A stretch of DNA of 64,000 bases, from NCBI RefSeq assembly GCF_002926165.1, contig NZ_MAGP01000057.1, positions 1-64,000 of the forward strand. Reading direction: 5' to 3'. Positions within the stretch are counted from its first letter, which is position 1. Each line of letters begins with the position of its first letter. This DNA is from Micromonospora chalcea. Its GTDB lineage: Bacteria; Actinomycetota; Actinomycetes; Mycobacteriales; Micromonosporaceae. Below are positions 9,167 through 17,325 of this stretch, one piece after another. The notes beneath the pieces are model-generated. The model was not told the DNA's origin, did not search any database, and was given only the letters and a program-made list of their open reading frames with translations. Position numbers and translations under genes: made by a program.

Positions 9167-9194
9167 GCGGACGGTCACCGAAACGACCGTCCGC
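9167..9194 (+). terminator. Terminator hairpin after lactonase gene
   Basis: A perfect 10-bp stem GCGGACGGTC / GACCGTCCGC with an 8-base loop begins immediately after the TGA of the lactonase gene. There is no long T run, as usual in actinomycetes. Confidence 0.75.
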
Positions 9195-9317
9195 AGTGGA
9201 CTTCATCACTCTGAAATGACTGACCAGTAACTTAGCGTATGAGTTAGGTGATCAACTGTTTCTGCTGCGTAACTTTCGTCCGAACGGTTGTGGTGGTAAC
9301 CCCACGAGGTACGCAAG

Positions 9318-11099
9318 ATGGTCACCGTGTCTGGCCGCCATCGCATGCGTTCCAACCTCCGTGGAGCAGGCGCCGCCGCTGTGGCGGTAGCCCTGGTCGC
9401 CGTCGTGGGCGGCTCCTGGTTCGGCTACCAGCAGCTGGCCGGCCCGAACTGTTCGGGCCGGATCGAGCTGTCGGTGGCGACCGCCCCGGAGATCGCCCCC
9501 GCGGTGCGCGGCGCCGCCGACCAGTGGGTCGCCGACGGCGCCGCGGTGGGCGGCACCTGCATCGCCGTCAACGTCTCCTCCTCGGAGTCGGTCGAGGTGG
9601 CCGCCGCGGTGGCCAGCAAGCACGGCGCCACGCTCGCCGGAGTCGGGCAGGCCAGCGGCACCGCTGTCACCCCGGACGTCTGGGTGCCGGACTCCTCGAC
9701 CTGGCTGGTCCGGCTCAAGAGCGGCGGAGCCAGCGCCTTCGCGCCGACGAACGGCGCCTCGATCGCGCGCAGCCCGGTGGTGGTGGCGCTGCCCGAGCCG
9801 GTGGCCTCGCGTATAGGGTGGCCGGACAAGAAGCTCCGCTGGTCCGACCTGCTGACCCAGGTCACCGCGAGTAAGCCGCTGCGGGCCGGGATCGTCGAGC
9901 CGACCCAGGACGCGGCCGGCCTGTCCGGGCTGCTGTCGCTCACCGCCGCCGCCAGCTCCACCGGCGATTCCGGCTCGCCGAAGGCGCAGGAGGCGATGGT
10001 CGGGGCGCTGCGGGCCCTCGCCACGAACCGCTCCTCGCTGCGGCAGGACCTCCTCGCGCGGTTCCCGCGCTCGTCGGACCCGACGGCGATCGCCAACGGG
10101 CTGGGCGCGGCGGCGCTGTCCGAGGAGGACGTGATCGCCTACAACAGCACGAAGCCGCCGATCCGGCTGGCCGCGCTCTACCTGGAGCCGGTGCCGATCC
10201 CGCTCGACTACCCGTTCGCGGTGCTGCCCGGCATCGAGCCGGCCAAGGCGTCCGCCGCCCGGGTGCTCTTCGAGGTGCTGCGTACGCCGGACTTCAAGGA
10301 CCGGCTGGCCGCGCAGGCGCTGCGCGCGCCGGACGGCAACTGGGGGCGCGGCTTCCAGGCCCCGACGGGCGCGCCGAGCCCGGCGAACGGCGGCGCGAGC
10401 CAGGTGCCGCCGTCCGGTCAGGGCGGCGCGGCCGACCTCGACCCGGGCGCCATCTCGACGGCGACCACCACCTGGTCGGTGGCCACGCAGTCGGGCCGGA
10501 TGCTCTGCGTCATCGACGTCTCCGGCTCGATGAAGAAGCCGGTCGCGACGGCGAACGGCGCCAGCCGGGAGCAGGTCACGGTGGCGGCCGCGAGCCAGGG
10601 CCTCGGGCTCTTCGACGACTCCTGGTCGATCGGTCTGTGGACGTTCTCCACGAACCTTCAGGGCTCGCAGGACTGGAGCGAGCTGGTCGGGATAAAGCCG
10701 TTGTCGAGCAACCGGGGGGCGCTGCAGCGCGGCCTCGCCTCGATCAAGCCCTCCAGCGGCGACACCGGCCTGTACGACACCATGCTCGCGGCGTACAAGA
10801 AGGTGCAGCAGGACTGGGAGCCGGGCAAGGTCAACTCGATCGTGCTGTTCACCGACGGCAAGAACGAGGACGACAACGGCATCTCGCAGAAGGAGCTGCT
10901 GGACCAGCTGAAGAAGCTGAAGGACGACGAGCAGCCGGTCCAGGTGGTCATCATCGGCATCGGCACCGAGGTGAACCGGGCCGAGCTGGAGTCGATCACC
11001 AAGGTCACCGGCGGCGGCGCGTTCGTCACCACCGACCCCAGCAAGATCGGCGAGATCTTCCTCCGGGCGATCGCGCTCCGGCCGCCCGCCCCGCGCTGA
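9318..11099 (+). CDS. Secreted solute-binding domain fused to von Willebrand A domain
   Basis: A 593-residue protein. An N-terminal hydrophobic helix (about 13-34) is followed by a periplasmic-binding-protein-type domain (SVATAPEIAPAVRGAADQW onward, to ~330), a Gly/Pro/Ser linker, and a C-terminal VWA domain with an intact MIDAS motif DVSGS at residues 400-404 and a later TDG (FTDGKNEDD). It is probably anchored outside the membrane and binds a ligand or metal. Similar actinobacterial proteins are annotated only as substrate-binding/VWA proteins. The ATG has CGAGG upstream. The 5' region 9195-9317 is AT-richer than its surroundings and likely contains the promoter. Confidence 0.85.
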   Translation: MVTVSGRHRMRSNLRGAGAAAVAVALVAVVGGSWFGYQQLAGPNCSGRIELSVATAPEIAPAVRGAADQWVADGAAVGGTCIAVNVSSSESVEVAAAVASKHGATLAGVGQASGTAVTPDVWVPDSSTWLVRLKSGGASAFAPTNGASIARSPVVVALPEPVASRIGWPDKKLRWSDLLTQVTASKPLRAGIVEPTQDAAGLSGLLSLTAAASSTGDSGSPKAQEAMVGALRALATNRSSLRQDLLARFPRSSDPTAIANGLGAAALSEEDVIAYNSTKPPIRLAALYLEPVPIPLDYPFAVLPGIEPAKASAARVLFEVLRTPDFKDRLAAQALRAPDGNWGRGFQAPTGAPSPANGGASQVPPSGQGGAADLDPGAISTATTTWSVATQSGRMLCVIDVSGSMKKPVATANGASREQVTVAAASQGLGLFDDSWSIGLWTFSTNLQGSQDWSELVGIKPLSSNRGALQRGLASIKPSSGDTGLYDTMLAAYKKVQQDWEPGKVNSIVLFTDGKNEDDNGISQKELLDQLKKLKDDEQPVQVVIIGIGTEVNRAELESITKVTGGGAFVTTDPSKIGEIFLRAIALRPPAPR

Positions 11100-11118
11100 C
11101 CTGAAGCTCAGCGCTAGT

Positions 11119-11153
11119 CTTCCGCCGTACCGGCAAATCCGGTACGGCGGAAG
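11119..11153. terminator. Strong terminator hairpin after VWA gene
   Basis: A perfect 15-bp inverted repeat (CTTCCGCCGTACCGG, loop CAAAT, then its complement) 19 bases after the VWA gene stop. It separates that gene from the sugar transferase gene. Confidence 0.85.
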
Positions 11154-11312
11154 GCTTCCCGGGTCAAGACGCGGGATGAGAACTGACGGTAATGCGTCCG
11201 AATCAATCGGTAACCATAATTGTCCAGGCATGATGACCGGGTGCCTCGACCGCGGGCTCCACACCGGAGCCGGGCGGGGACGGGGCGGTCCTGAGCGAAG
11301 TGGGGAGGGCCG

Positions 11313-12794
11313 GTGACCTCGGCGACGCTGTTGACCCCTGCCACGTCGTCGCGACCCGGTGGTGAACGCCCGGGCAAGACGACACGAGCCGCGGAGCGGG
11401 CCTACATCCGGGTCCTGGTGGTGCTGGACACCGCGGTGCTCGCGGTGGCCATCCTGGTCGGTTACCTGGCCCGGTTCGGCGACGAGGAGCCGACCGGGTC
11501 CGAGATCCCGTACGTCGTGGTAGCCCCGGCGCTGCTGCTGGTCTGGCTCGTCTCGCTCAAGGCGATGCGGTGCTACGACGACCAGGTGCTCGGGTACGGC
11601 GCGGACGAGTACCGCCGGGTCAGCGCGGCGAGCATGCGGCTGGCCGGCGGTATCGCGATCGCCGGGTACATCGCCGACGTCGGCGTCTCCCGGGGCTTCC
11701 TGGCCATCTCCTTCGCCGTCGGCACCGTCGGCCTGGAGGTGGCGCGGTTCGCGGCCCGCAAGCGGCTGCACCGGGCCCGCGACCGGGGCGCCGGCTGGTC
11801 GCGCAAGGTGCTCGTGGTGGGCGACACGGCACACGTGCTGGAGCTGGTGCACACGCTGCGCCGGGAGCCGTACGCGGGCTACCAGGTGGTCGGCGCGTGC
11901 ATTCCGGACGCGCTGCTCGCCCCGGTGCCGCAGCGGCTGGGTGACGTGCCGGTGGTCGGCTCCTTCCGGGGCATCCCGGAGGCGGCCACCGCGATCGGCG
12001 CCGACACGGTGGCGGTCACCGCCTCCGGTGAGCTGACCGCGACCCGGCTTCGCCGCCTGGGCTGGCAGCTGGAGGGCACCGGGGTCGACCTGGTGGTGGC
12101 ACCGGCGCTGACCGACGTCGCCGGCCCTCGCATCCACACCCGCCCGGTCGCCGGCCTGCCGCTGATCCACGTCGAGGCGCCCGAGTTCCGTGGCGCCCGC
12201 AAGCTGGTCAAGGGCTTCGTGGACCGGTCGATCTCGCTGATCGCGCTGCTCGTGCTGGCGCCGCTGCTGATCGTGATCGCGCTCGCCATCAAGATCGACA
12301 GCCGGGGTCCGGTGCTGTTCCGGCAGACCCGGGTCGGTCAGGGCGGCGAGGAGTTCGGCGTCTTCAAGTTCCGCACCATGGTGGTCAACGCCGACGCCCT
12401 GCTCGCCGAGCTGGCCGCGCGCAACGAGACCGACGGCCTGATGTTCAAGATGCGCGACGACCCGCGGGTGACCCGGGTGGGCCGGCTGCTGCGCAAGTGG
12501 TCGCTGGACGAGCTGCCCCAGCTCGTCAACGTGCTGCTCGGCCAGATGAGCCTGGTCGGCCCGCGCCCGCCGCTGCCGTCCGAGGTGGCCCGCTACGACG
12601 GCGACGTGGCGCGACGCCTCCTGGTCAAGCCCGGCATGACCGGCCTCTGGCAGGTCAGCGGCCGGTCCGACCTGAGCTGGGAGGACGGCATCCGGCTCGA
12701 CCTCTACTACGTGGAGAACTGGTCGCTGGCCGCCGACCTGACCATCCTCTGGAAGACGTTCGGCGCCGTGATCAACAGCCGCGGCGCGTACTGA
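11313..12794 (+). CDS. Polyprenyl glycosylphosphotransferase (exopolysaccharide initiating sugar transferase)
   Basis: A 493-residue membrane enzyme. Four N-terminal helices (about 30-155) precede a CoA-binding-like Rossmann segment (KVLVVGDTAHVLELV, ~165). The C-terminal bacterial sugar transferase domain starts with KGFVDRSISLIALLVL at ~296 and contains RQTRVGQGGEEFGVFKFRTM, DELPQLVNVLLGQMSLVGPRP and KPGMTGLWQVSGRS. It should transfer a sugar-1-phosphate to undecaprenyl phosphate to start extracellular polysaccharide synthesis. The GTG at 11313 follows GGGGAGGG. No glycosyltransferases or polymerase lie beside it, so it is an isolated initiating enzyme here. Confidence 0.92.
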   Translation: MTSATLLTPATSSRPGGERPGKTTRAAERAYIRVLVVLDTAVLAVAILVGYLARFGDEEPTGSEIPYVVVAPALLLVWLVSLKAMRCYDDQVLGYGADEYRRVSAASMRLAGGIAIAGYIADVGVSRGFLAISFAVGTVGLEVARFAARKRLHRARDRGAGWSRKVLVVGDTAHVLELVHTLRREPYAGYQVVGACIPDALLAPVPQRLGDVPVVGSFRGIPEAATAIGADTVAVTASGELTATRLRRLGWQLEGTGVDLVVAPALTDVAGPRIHTRPVAGLPLIHVEAPEFRGARKLVKGFVDRSISLIALLVLAPLLIVIALAIKIDSRGPVLFRQTRVGQGGEEFGVFKFRTMVVNADALLAELAARNETDGLMFKMRDDPRVTRVGRLLRKWSLDELPQLVNVLLGQMSLVGPRPPLPSEVARYDGDVARRLLVKPGMTGLWQVSGRSDLSWEDGIRLDLYYVENWSLAADLTILWKTFGAVINSRGAY

Positions 12795-12804
12795 GCGGGC
12801 CGGG

Positions 12805-13935
12805 TCAGGGCTGCGGGCCCAGCCAGTCCAGGCACACCACCACCGCGTCGTCCACCAGATCGCCGGCGACGAAGGCCCGCAGGTCGCCGATCAGCGACCG
12901 GACCGCGTCCAGCGGCTCCATCGGCCCGGTCCGGCGCAGGAACCGGTCCAGCGCCGCCTCGCCGTAGCGCCCCTGCTCGGTGGTGGCGTCGATGACGCCG
13001 TCGCTGACCACGAAGAGCCGGTCACCGCGCTCCAACTGGAACGTCTGCTCCCGGTAGTCGGTGCCCTCGAACATGCCGAGCGGGAACTGCTCGTCCAGCG
13101 TCTGCTCGCTGACCTCGCCGGCCCGCAGCCGCAGCAGACGGGGCGAACCGGCGTCGACCACGGCCAGCGTGCCGGTGGCCAGGTCCAGTTCGACGAGCAG
13201 CACCGAGACATGCTGCTGGCCCCGGTGCTGCGCGTAGATCGCCTGGTCGGCCAGCGCGGCCTGATCGGCCAGGGGGAGCCCGGCCCGGCGCGCGTTGCGC
13301 AGCGCGTACGTGGCCAGCGAGGCGAGCAGCGCCGCGGCCACCCCCTCACCGAAGCCGTTGGAGACCGCCAGCCAGAGCCGGTGGCCGTCGTCGGACCAGT
13401 CGAAGCTGTCCCCGCGCACCGCGTACGCCGGTTCCAGCTGCCCGGCCAGGCTGAACGACGGCCGGATCCGGCTGCGCCCGGGCAGCAGCTCCCACTGCAT
13501 CTCGGCGGCCAGCGTGAGGCGCCGGCTGCGCCGGGCGGTCCGGTAGATGTCGGTGGTCGCCATGACCGCGCTCAGCTCGTGCCCGAGCACCGTGGCGATG
13601 GTGTCCAGCTCGCGGCGCGCGTCCGGGTCGGCCGGTACCGGAGAGACCCGGAGGACGCCCCGGCGCTCGCCGCGCATGCCCACCGGGAACCAGCCCAGCT
13701 CGTCGGCGATCACCGGCTCCTGATGGTCGAAGGCGCGCCAGGCCGGGTGACCGGGGCGGGCGAGCGCCTCGCCGTCACCCAGCGGCAGCAGCTCGGCGAG
13801 CCGGTAGTCGACCTGGTAGAGCTCGGTGCGGGTGATTCCGTACGTGCGCGCCAGCTCGGCGGCGAGCCGGTCCACGATGAGATCCGTCGGCGCCTCGGTC
13901 AGGACCCGGCGCGCGCGGCCCTCCGCTCCGCTCAT
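12805..13935 (-). CDS. SpoIIE-type PP2C phosphatase with altered metal-site residue
   Basis: A 376-residue protein. The N-terminal ~130 residues form a GAF-like domain; residues ~140-372 form a SpoIIE/PP2C phosphatase domain with GDSFDW (175-180), SDGVIDA (311-317) and DDAVVV (362-367). These enzymes dephosphorylate anti-anti-sigma factors in partner switching. The usual GDxxGHG metal-binding motif reads SNGFGEG, with Asn at 193 in place of Asp, so activity may be reduced or lost. It is divergent from a MarR gene and convergent with the sugar transferase gene, only 10 bases apart. Confidence 0.85.
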   Translation of the reverse strand: MSGAEGRARRVLTEAPTDLIVDRLAAELARTYGITRTELYQVDYRLAELLPLGDGEALARPGHPAWRAFDHQEPVIADELGWFPVGMRGERRGVLRVSPVPADPDARRELDTIATVLGHELSAVMATTDIYRTARRSRRLTLAAEMQWELLPGRSRIRPSFSLAGQLEPAYAVRGDSFDWSDDGHRLWLAVSNGFGEGVAAALLASLATYALRNARRAGLPLADQAALADQAIYAQHRGQQHVSVLLVELDLATGTLAVVDAGSPRLLRLRAGEVSEQTLDEQFPLGMFEGTDYREQTFQLERGDRLFVVSDGVIDATTEQGRYGEAALDRFLRRTGPMEPLDAVRSLIGDLRAFVAGDLVDDAVVVCLDWLGPQP

Positions 13936-13991
13936 CTTTGCTCCTTTGCACAGGTCGCCGGGCAGATCCGGGGGGTAGTCTCGGGCCCACC

Positions 13992-14546
13992 ATGACCGAA
14001 GAGCCTGGTCCCCAGGGACCTGACACGAGTATGTCCGCCGCCCTGGACGAGGCGGCAGGCACCTTGCTCGCCGTCTGGGAGGCGGCCCGGGAGCGCACCA
14101 CCAGCCGGCTGTCCAGTGCCCAGTTACGCGCGATCATGGTCGTCGAGCAGTATGACGGCATCAACCTCCGCCGGCTCGCCACCCTCACCGACATGCTGCT
14201 CTCCTCCGCCAGCCGGCTCTGCGACCGGCTGGTCGCGGCCGGCATGCTGGAACGCGAGCCGGGCCGCTACGACCGGCGGGAGATCTCCCTGCACCTCACT
14301 CCGGAGGCCCTGCGGCTCCTCGCCGAACTGCGCACCGACCGGCGGCGCCGGCTGGAGCGGATCCTGGACGGAATGAGCTCGGAGGGCCGGGTGGCACTGC
14401 TGCAGGGCATGCGCGAGTTCGACGTGGGCGGCCGGCGCGGGGAGGCGACAGCGGCCGAGGGCTGGCCGGTGCTGCAGCCCTCCGGGGAGCGGATCGGTGA
14501 CCCGGTCCGCCCGTCCGGCGAGCCGCCGGTGGCCCGTACCGCCTGA
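13992..14546 (+). CDS. MarR family transcriptional regulator
   Basis: A 184-residue winged-helix regulator: helices around SSAQLRAIMVVEQYDGINLRRLATLTDM, a recognition segment SSASRLCDRLVAAGMLEREP and the wing YDRREISLHLTPEG-type motif (here LTPEALRLL). The C-terminal ~45 residues are a disordered extension. The ATG at 13992 is preceded by TAGTCT (-10-like) ten bases earlier. It is divergent from the SpoIIE phosphatase gene, 56 bases apart, and its end is 2 bases from the convergent cobalamin-binding gene. It may control the flanking signalling genes, but the sequence shows no clear operator. Confidence 0.88.
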   Translation: MTEEPGPQGPDTSMSAALDEAAGTLLAVWEAARERTTSRLSSAQLRAIMVVEQYDGINLRRLATLTDMLLSSASRLCDRLVAAGMLEREPGRYDRREISLHLTPEALRLLAELRTDRRRRLERILDGMSSEGRVALLQGMREFDVGGRRGEATAAEGWPVLQPSGERIGDPVRPSGEPPVARTA

Positions 14547-14548
14547 CT

Positions 14549-15529
14549 TCACCCGCGGACGGCCCGCAGCCGGGCCACCACCCGGGGATGCTCGGTCAGC
14601 GCCCGCTCCAGCGTGCCGAGCACCTCGTCCAGCAGCGCCCGCCCGCCCCGGGACGTCAGCGCCTCCGCCTGCCACTCGACGAAGTCCCGCAGCAGCCGGT
14701 CGTCGTCCACCCGCACGGCCGCGATCAGCGCGTCCACCAGGTGCGCGATGCCGGTGGCGGCGTCCTCGGCGGTCTCCTCGGGCGGGTCCACCGCGGTCAG
14801 CGCGAGCCGGACCAGCTCCCGCCGCCGGTGCAGCAGGGCGACGTACGAGTCGTCGGGCGGCGGTGGTGGCGCGCCGATGTGCGTGCCCGCGGACAGCGGC
14901 CGGTCCAGCAGCGCGACGGCGTCCCGGGCGCTGGCGCCCCAGGCCGCCGCGCCGATCGTGGCGGCCCACCGGCCCTCCGGCCCGAAGCCGGGGCCGCCCG
15001 CCAGTACCGGCACCCCGGCCGCGCGGCTCGCCTCCACCATCCGCGCCGCCCGGACCAGCCGGTTCGGCTGCACGCAGCTCAGCAGTACCGCGTCCGGGCC
15101 GGTCTGGTGCAGGTAGGAGACCAGGTGCCGGGCCGGCACGCTGGCGCCCAGGAACGTCACCCGCCAGCCGGCCGCCCGGACCACCTCGGCGACGATCCGG
15201 GCGGCCAGCGCGTGCCACTCGCCCTCGACGCAGGCCATCACCACGTGCCCACGTCGCGGTGCGCCGATCGTCGCGCCCACCGCGCCGACCACGAGTTCGC
15301 TGACATGGGTGGCGGCGTGCTCCTGGGCCACGCTCCAGGAACCGGTGAGCCAGCGGCGGCCGATCTCCTGCTGCGCCACCTCGACGAGGTCCACCAGGAT
15401 GTCCGCGACCGGCACGCCGTCGGCGAGCAGTTCCTGCGCCAGCGCGATCGCGCCGGCCCGGTCGGCCCGGTCCAGGTGATCGAGATACGCGGCGAGCGTC
15501 TCCGGCCCGATCCGGCGCTCCGGGCTCAC
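14549..15529 (-). CDS. Cobalamin (B12)-binding domain protein
   Basis: A 326-residue cytoplasmic protein. Residues ~5-80 form a helical cap (MetH cap-like: LAQELLADGVPVADILVDLV, VAQQEIGRRW, WSVAQEHAATHV). Residues ~92-210 form a B12-binding Rossmann domain with EGEWHALAARIV (Glu-x-x-x-His type contact), FLGASVP and LSCVQPN, as in CarH/LitR-like light sensors. The C-terminal ~100 residues are helical with no recognised domain. The GTG start overlaps the stop of the PAS/GAF phosphatase gene by four bases (GTGA), so the two are translationally coupled. It lacks the MerR DNA-binding domain of CarH, so it is likely a signalling partner of the phosphatase. Confidence 0.85.
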   Translation of the reverse strand: MSPERRIGPETLAAYLDHLDRADRAGAIALAQELLADGVPVADILVDLVEVAQQEIGRRWLTGSWSVAQEHAATHVSELVVGAVGATIGAPRRGHVVMACVEGEWHALAARIVAEVVRAAGWRVTFLGASVPARHLVSYLHQTGPDAVLLSCVQPNRLVRAARMVEASRAAGVPVLAGGPGFGPEGRWAATIGAAAWGASARDAVALLDRPLSAGTHIGAPPPPPDDSYVALLHRRRELVRLALTAVDPPEETAEDAATGIAHLVDALIAAVRVDDDRLLRDFVEWQAEALTSRGGRALLDEVLGTLERALTEHPRVVARLRAVRG

Positions 15530-17115
15530 CCGGCGGCCAGCGCCAGCATGGCGATGTCGTCGTGCGGCTGCCCGTCCAGCCACTCGTCGACGAGCTGGAG
15601 CACCCGCTCCACGAGCGCGGCCGGCGGGAGCCCGGCACCGGAGGCGACCGCCTGGCGCAACCGGTCCTCGCCGAACATGGCCAGCTCGGTCGGGCCGCCC
15701 CGGGCCTCGGTCACCCCGTCGGTGTACGCCAGCAGCAGGTCGCCCGGCGCCAGCCGTACCTCGGCGTCGACGAACCGCGCGTCGGTGAGCGCGCCCACCG
15801 GCATGCCGCCCAGCCGGACGGTCTCGATCCCGCCGCCGGCGCGGGCGACGAGCGGGGCGGGGTGCCCGCCGCCGGCCACCCGGACCCGCAGCCCGCCGCC
15901 GGGCTCGCGGCGGACCGCGCCGAGCAGGAGCGTCGTGAACTGGGCCCGGCGGGCGGCGTCCGGCGCGTCCAGCAGCGCCCGGTTGAGCAGCTCCAGCAGT
16001 TCCCGGGGACGCTGCTCGACGAGGCGCAGCGTCTGCAGCGACTGGCGTACCCGGCCGGTCAGCACTGCCGCGCCGACGCCCTTGCCGCAGACGTCGCCGA
16101 GCGCGAGGAGGCCGCCCTCGCCGGTGGGGAACACGTCGTAGAAGTCCCCGCCGATGCGCAGGCTGTCCCCGGCGGCGCGGTAACCGCCGGCGAGCGTCAT
16201 CCCGGGCAGGCGCGGCAGTTCCGGCGGGAGCAGGCTGTTCTGCAGCACGCGCGCCAGGTGGGCCTGCTCGCCGTACAGCTCGGCGGCGGCCAGCGCGGCG
16301 CCGGCCCGCCCGGCGAACTCCCGGGCCAGTGCGATCTCCCGCTGGTCGAAGCCGGGCCGTTCGGGGCGGCGGGCCAGCACCAGCGCGCCGGCCGGGCCGC
16401 CGGCGCTGGGCATCGGGCTGATCAGCACGGTGCCCGGCCGGCCGAAGCCGGTGGGCAGCACCTCGGCCAGGTCGGCCAGTTCGGCGTCGAGCCAGGGACT
16501 GGGCTCGGTGCGGTCGCCGTCGAGCGCCTCGACCAGCCCGGGGACGGACTCCACGGTGCGCCAGCCGGTCACGCCGGTGACCGGGCCGGAGTCGCCGGTG
16601 GCGTACCGGATCCAGTGCGGCGCGTCCTCGGCGGGCGGGGCCGGGCGGTGCACCACCACGGCGACGTCGGCCAGGTAGGGCACCGGCAGCGTGACCGCGG
16701 CGCGCAGCGTCTGGTCCCGGTGCAGGGACAGCCCGAGCCGGCTGCCGGCCCGGGCGAGGAACGCGGTCCGGGAGCGTTCGGCGAGCAGCGCGTCGGTGCG
16801 TGCGTGCTCCTCCGTGACGTCTCGGACGTACCAGGCGCCGCGCTCGGCGGCCAGCGGGCGCCGCAGCCCGCGCAACCGCCGGCCGTGGTGCTCGGTCTCG
16901 AACGTGTCCGATCCGGTGCGCGCCGCCTCGGCCAGCGCCGGCACCTGGCACCCGGCCAGGTCGACGCCGGGGGTCAGCTCCGGGAGCAGGTCGATGGCCA
17001 TCGCGTTGACCAGGGCCACCACGCCGGCCGGGTCGACTGTCACGACCGCTTCGGCGAGCCCGTCCAGCAGCTCCTGGGCGAGCCGGTCGTCAGCCGGGAG
17101 CGCGGCCCCGGCCAC
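15526..17115 (-). CDS. PAS/GAF SpoIIE-type PP2C phosphatase
   Basis: About 529 residues. A PAS domain (DDRLAQELLDGLAEAVVTVD onward) is followed by a GAF domain (FLARAGSRLGLSLHRDQ to ~310) and a PP2C/SpoIIE domain with all expected motifs: GGDFYDVF, GDVCGKG, YTDGVTEA and HDDIAML. It is an RsbU-like serine phosphatase, expected to act on STAS-domain anti-anti-sigma factors, although none is encoded nearby. The start is uncertain: GTG 17115 has GGAGG 15 bases upstream, and in-frame GTG 17193 or TTG 17280 would add a low-complexity N-terminus. It is coupled to the downstream cobalamin-binding gene. Confidence 0.88.
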   Translation of the reverse strand: MAGAALPADDRLAQELLDGLAEAVVTVDPAGVVALVNAMAIDLLPELTPGVDLAGCQVPALAEAARTGSDTFETEHHGRRLRGLRRPLAAERGAWYVRDVTEEHARTDALLAERSRTAFLARAGSRLGLSLHRDQTLRAAVTLPVPYLADVAVVVHRPAPPAEDAPHWIRYATGDSGPVTGVTGWRTVESVPGLVEALDGDRTEPSPWLDAELADLAEVLPTGFGRPGTVLISPMPSAGGPAGALVLARRPERPGFDQREIALAREFAGRAGAALAAAELYGEQAHLARVLQNSLLPPELPRLPGMTLAGGYRAAGDSLRIGGDFYDVFPTGEGGLLALGDVCGKGVGAAVLTGRVRQSLQTLRLVEQRPRELLELLNRALLDAPDAARRAQFTTLLLGAVRREPGGGLRVRVAGGGHPAPLVARAGGGIETVRLGGMPVGALTDARFVDAEVRLAPGDLLLAYTDGVTEARGGPTELAMFGEDRLRQAVASGAGLPPAALVERVLQLVDEWLDGQPHDDIAMLALAAG

Positions 17116-17325
17116 CCGCCGGGGTCGCTTCCTCCAGGCGTGCCCACCGCCGCTGACCGGCCCCGCGACACCGCCCCGGCGCGCGGCTGTCACCTCAGGT
17201 GGCCGGGCGCTTCGGTCAGTCGACCCCTGCGCATGCTGTCGGTGCACTCCTCGCTCGGCGGACAGGTTGCCTGGCGGCAAGCGTACCGAGCGCGGGCACG
17301 TAATGCCCGTCCAGGAACGGCCGGA

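Noticed and set aside
14549..16951. 800-residue frame over the B12-binding and phosphatase genes
   Set aside because: Only its C-terminal 326 codons (GTG 15529 on) have domain sense; upstream it is a shadow of the phosphatase gene.
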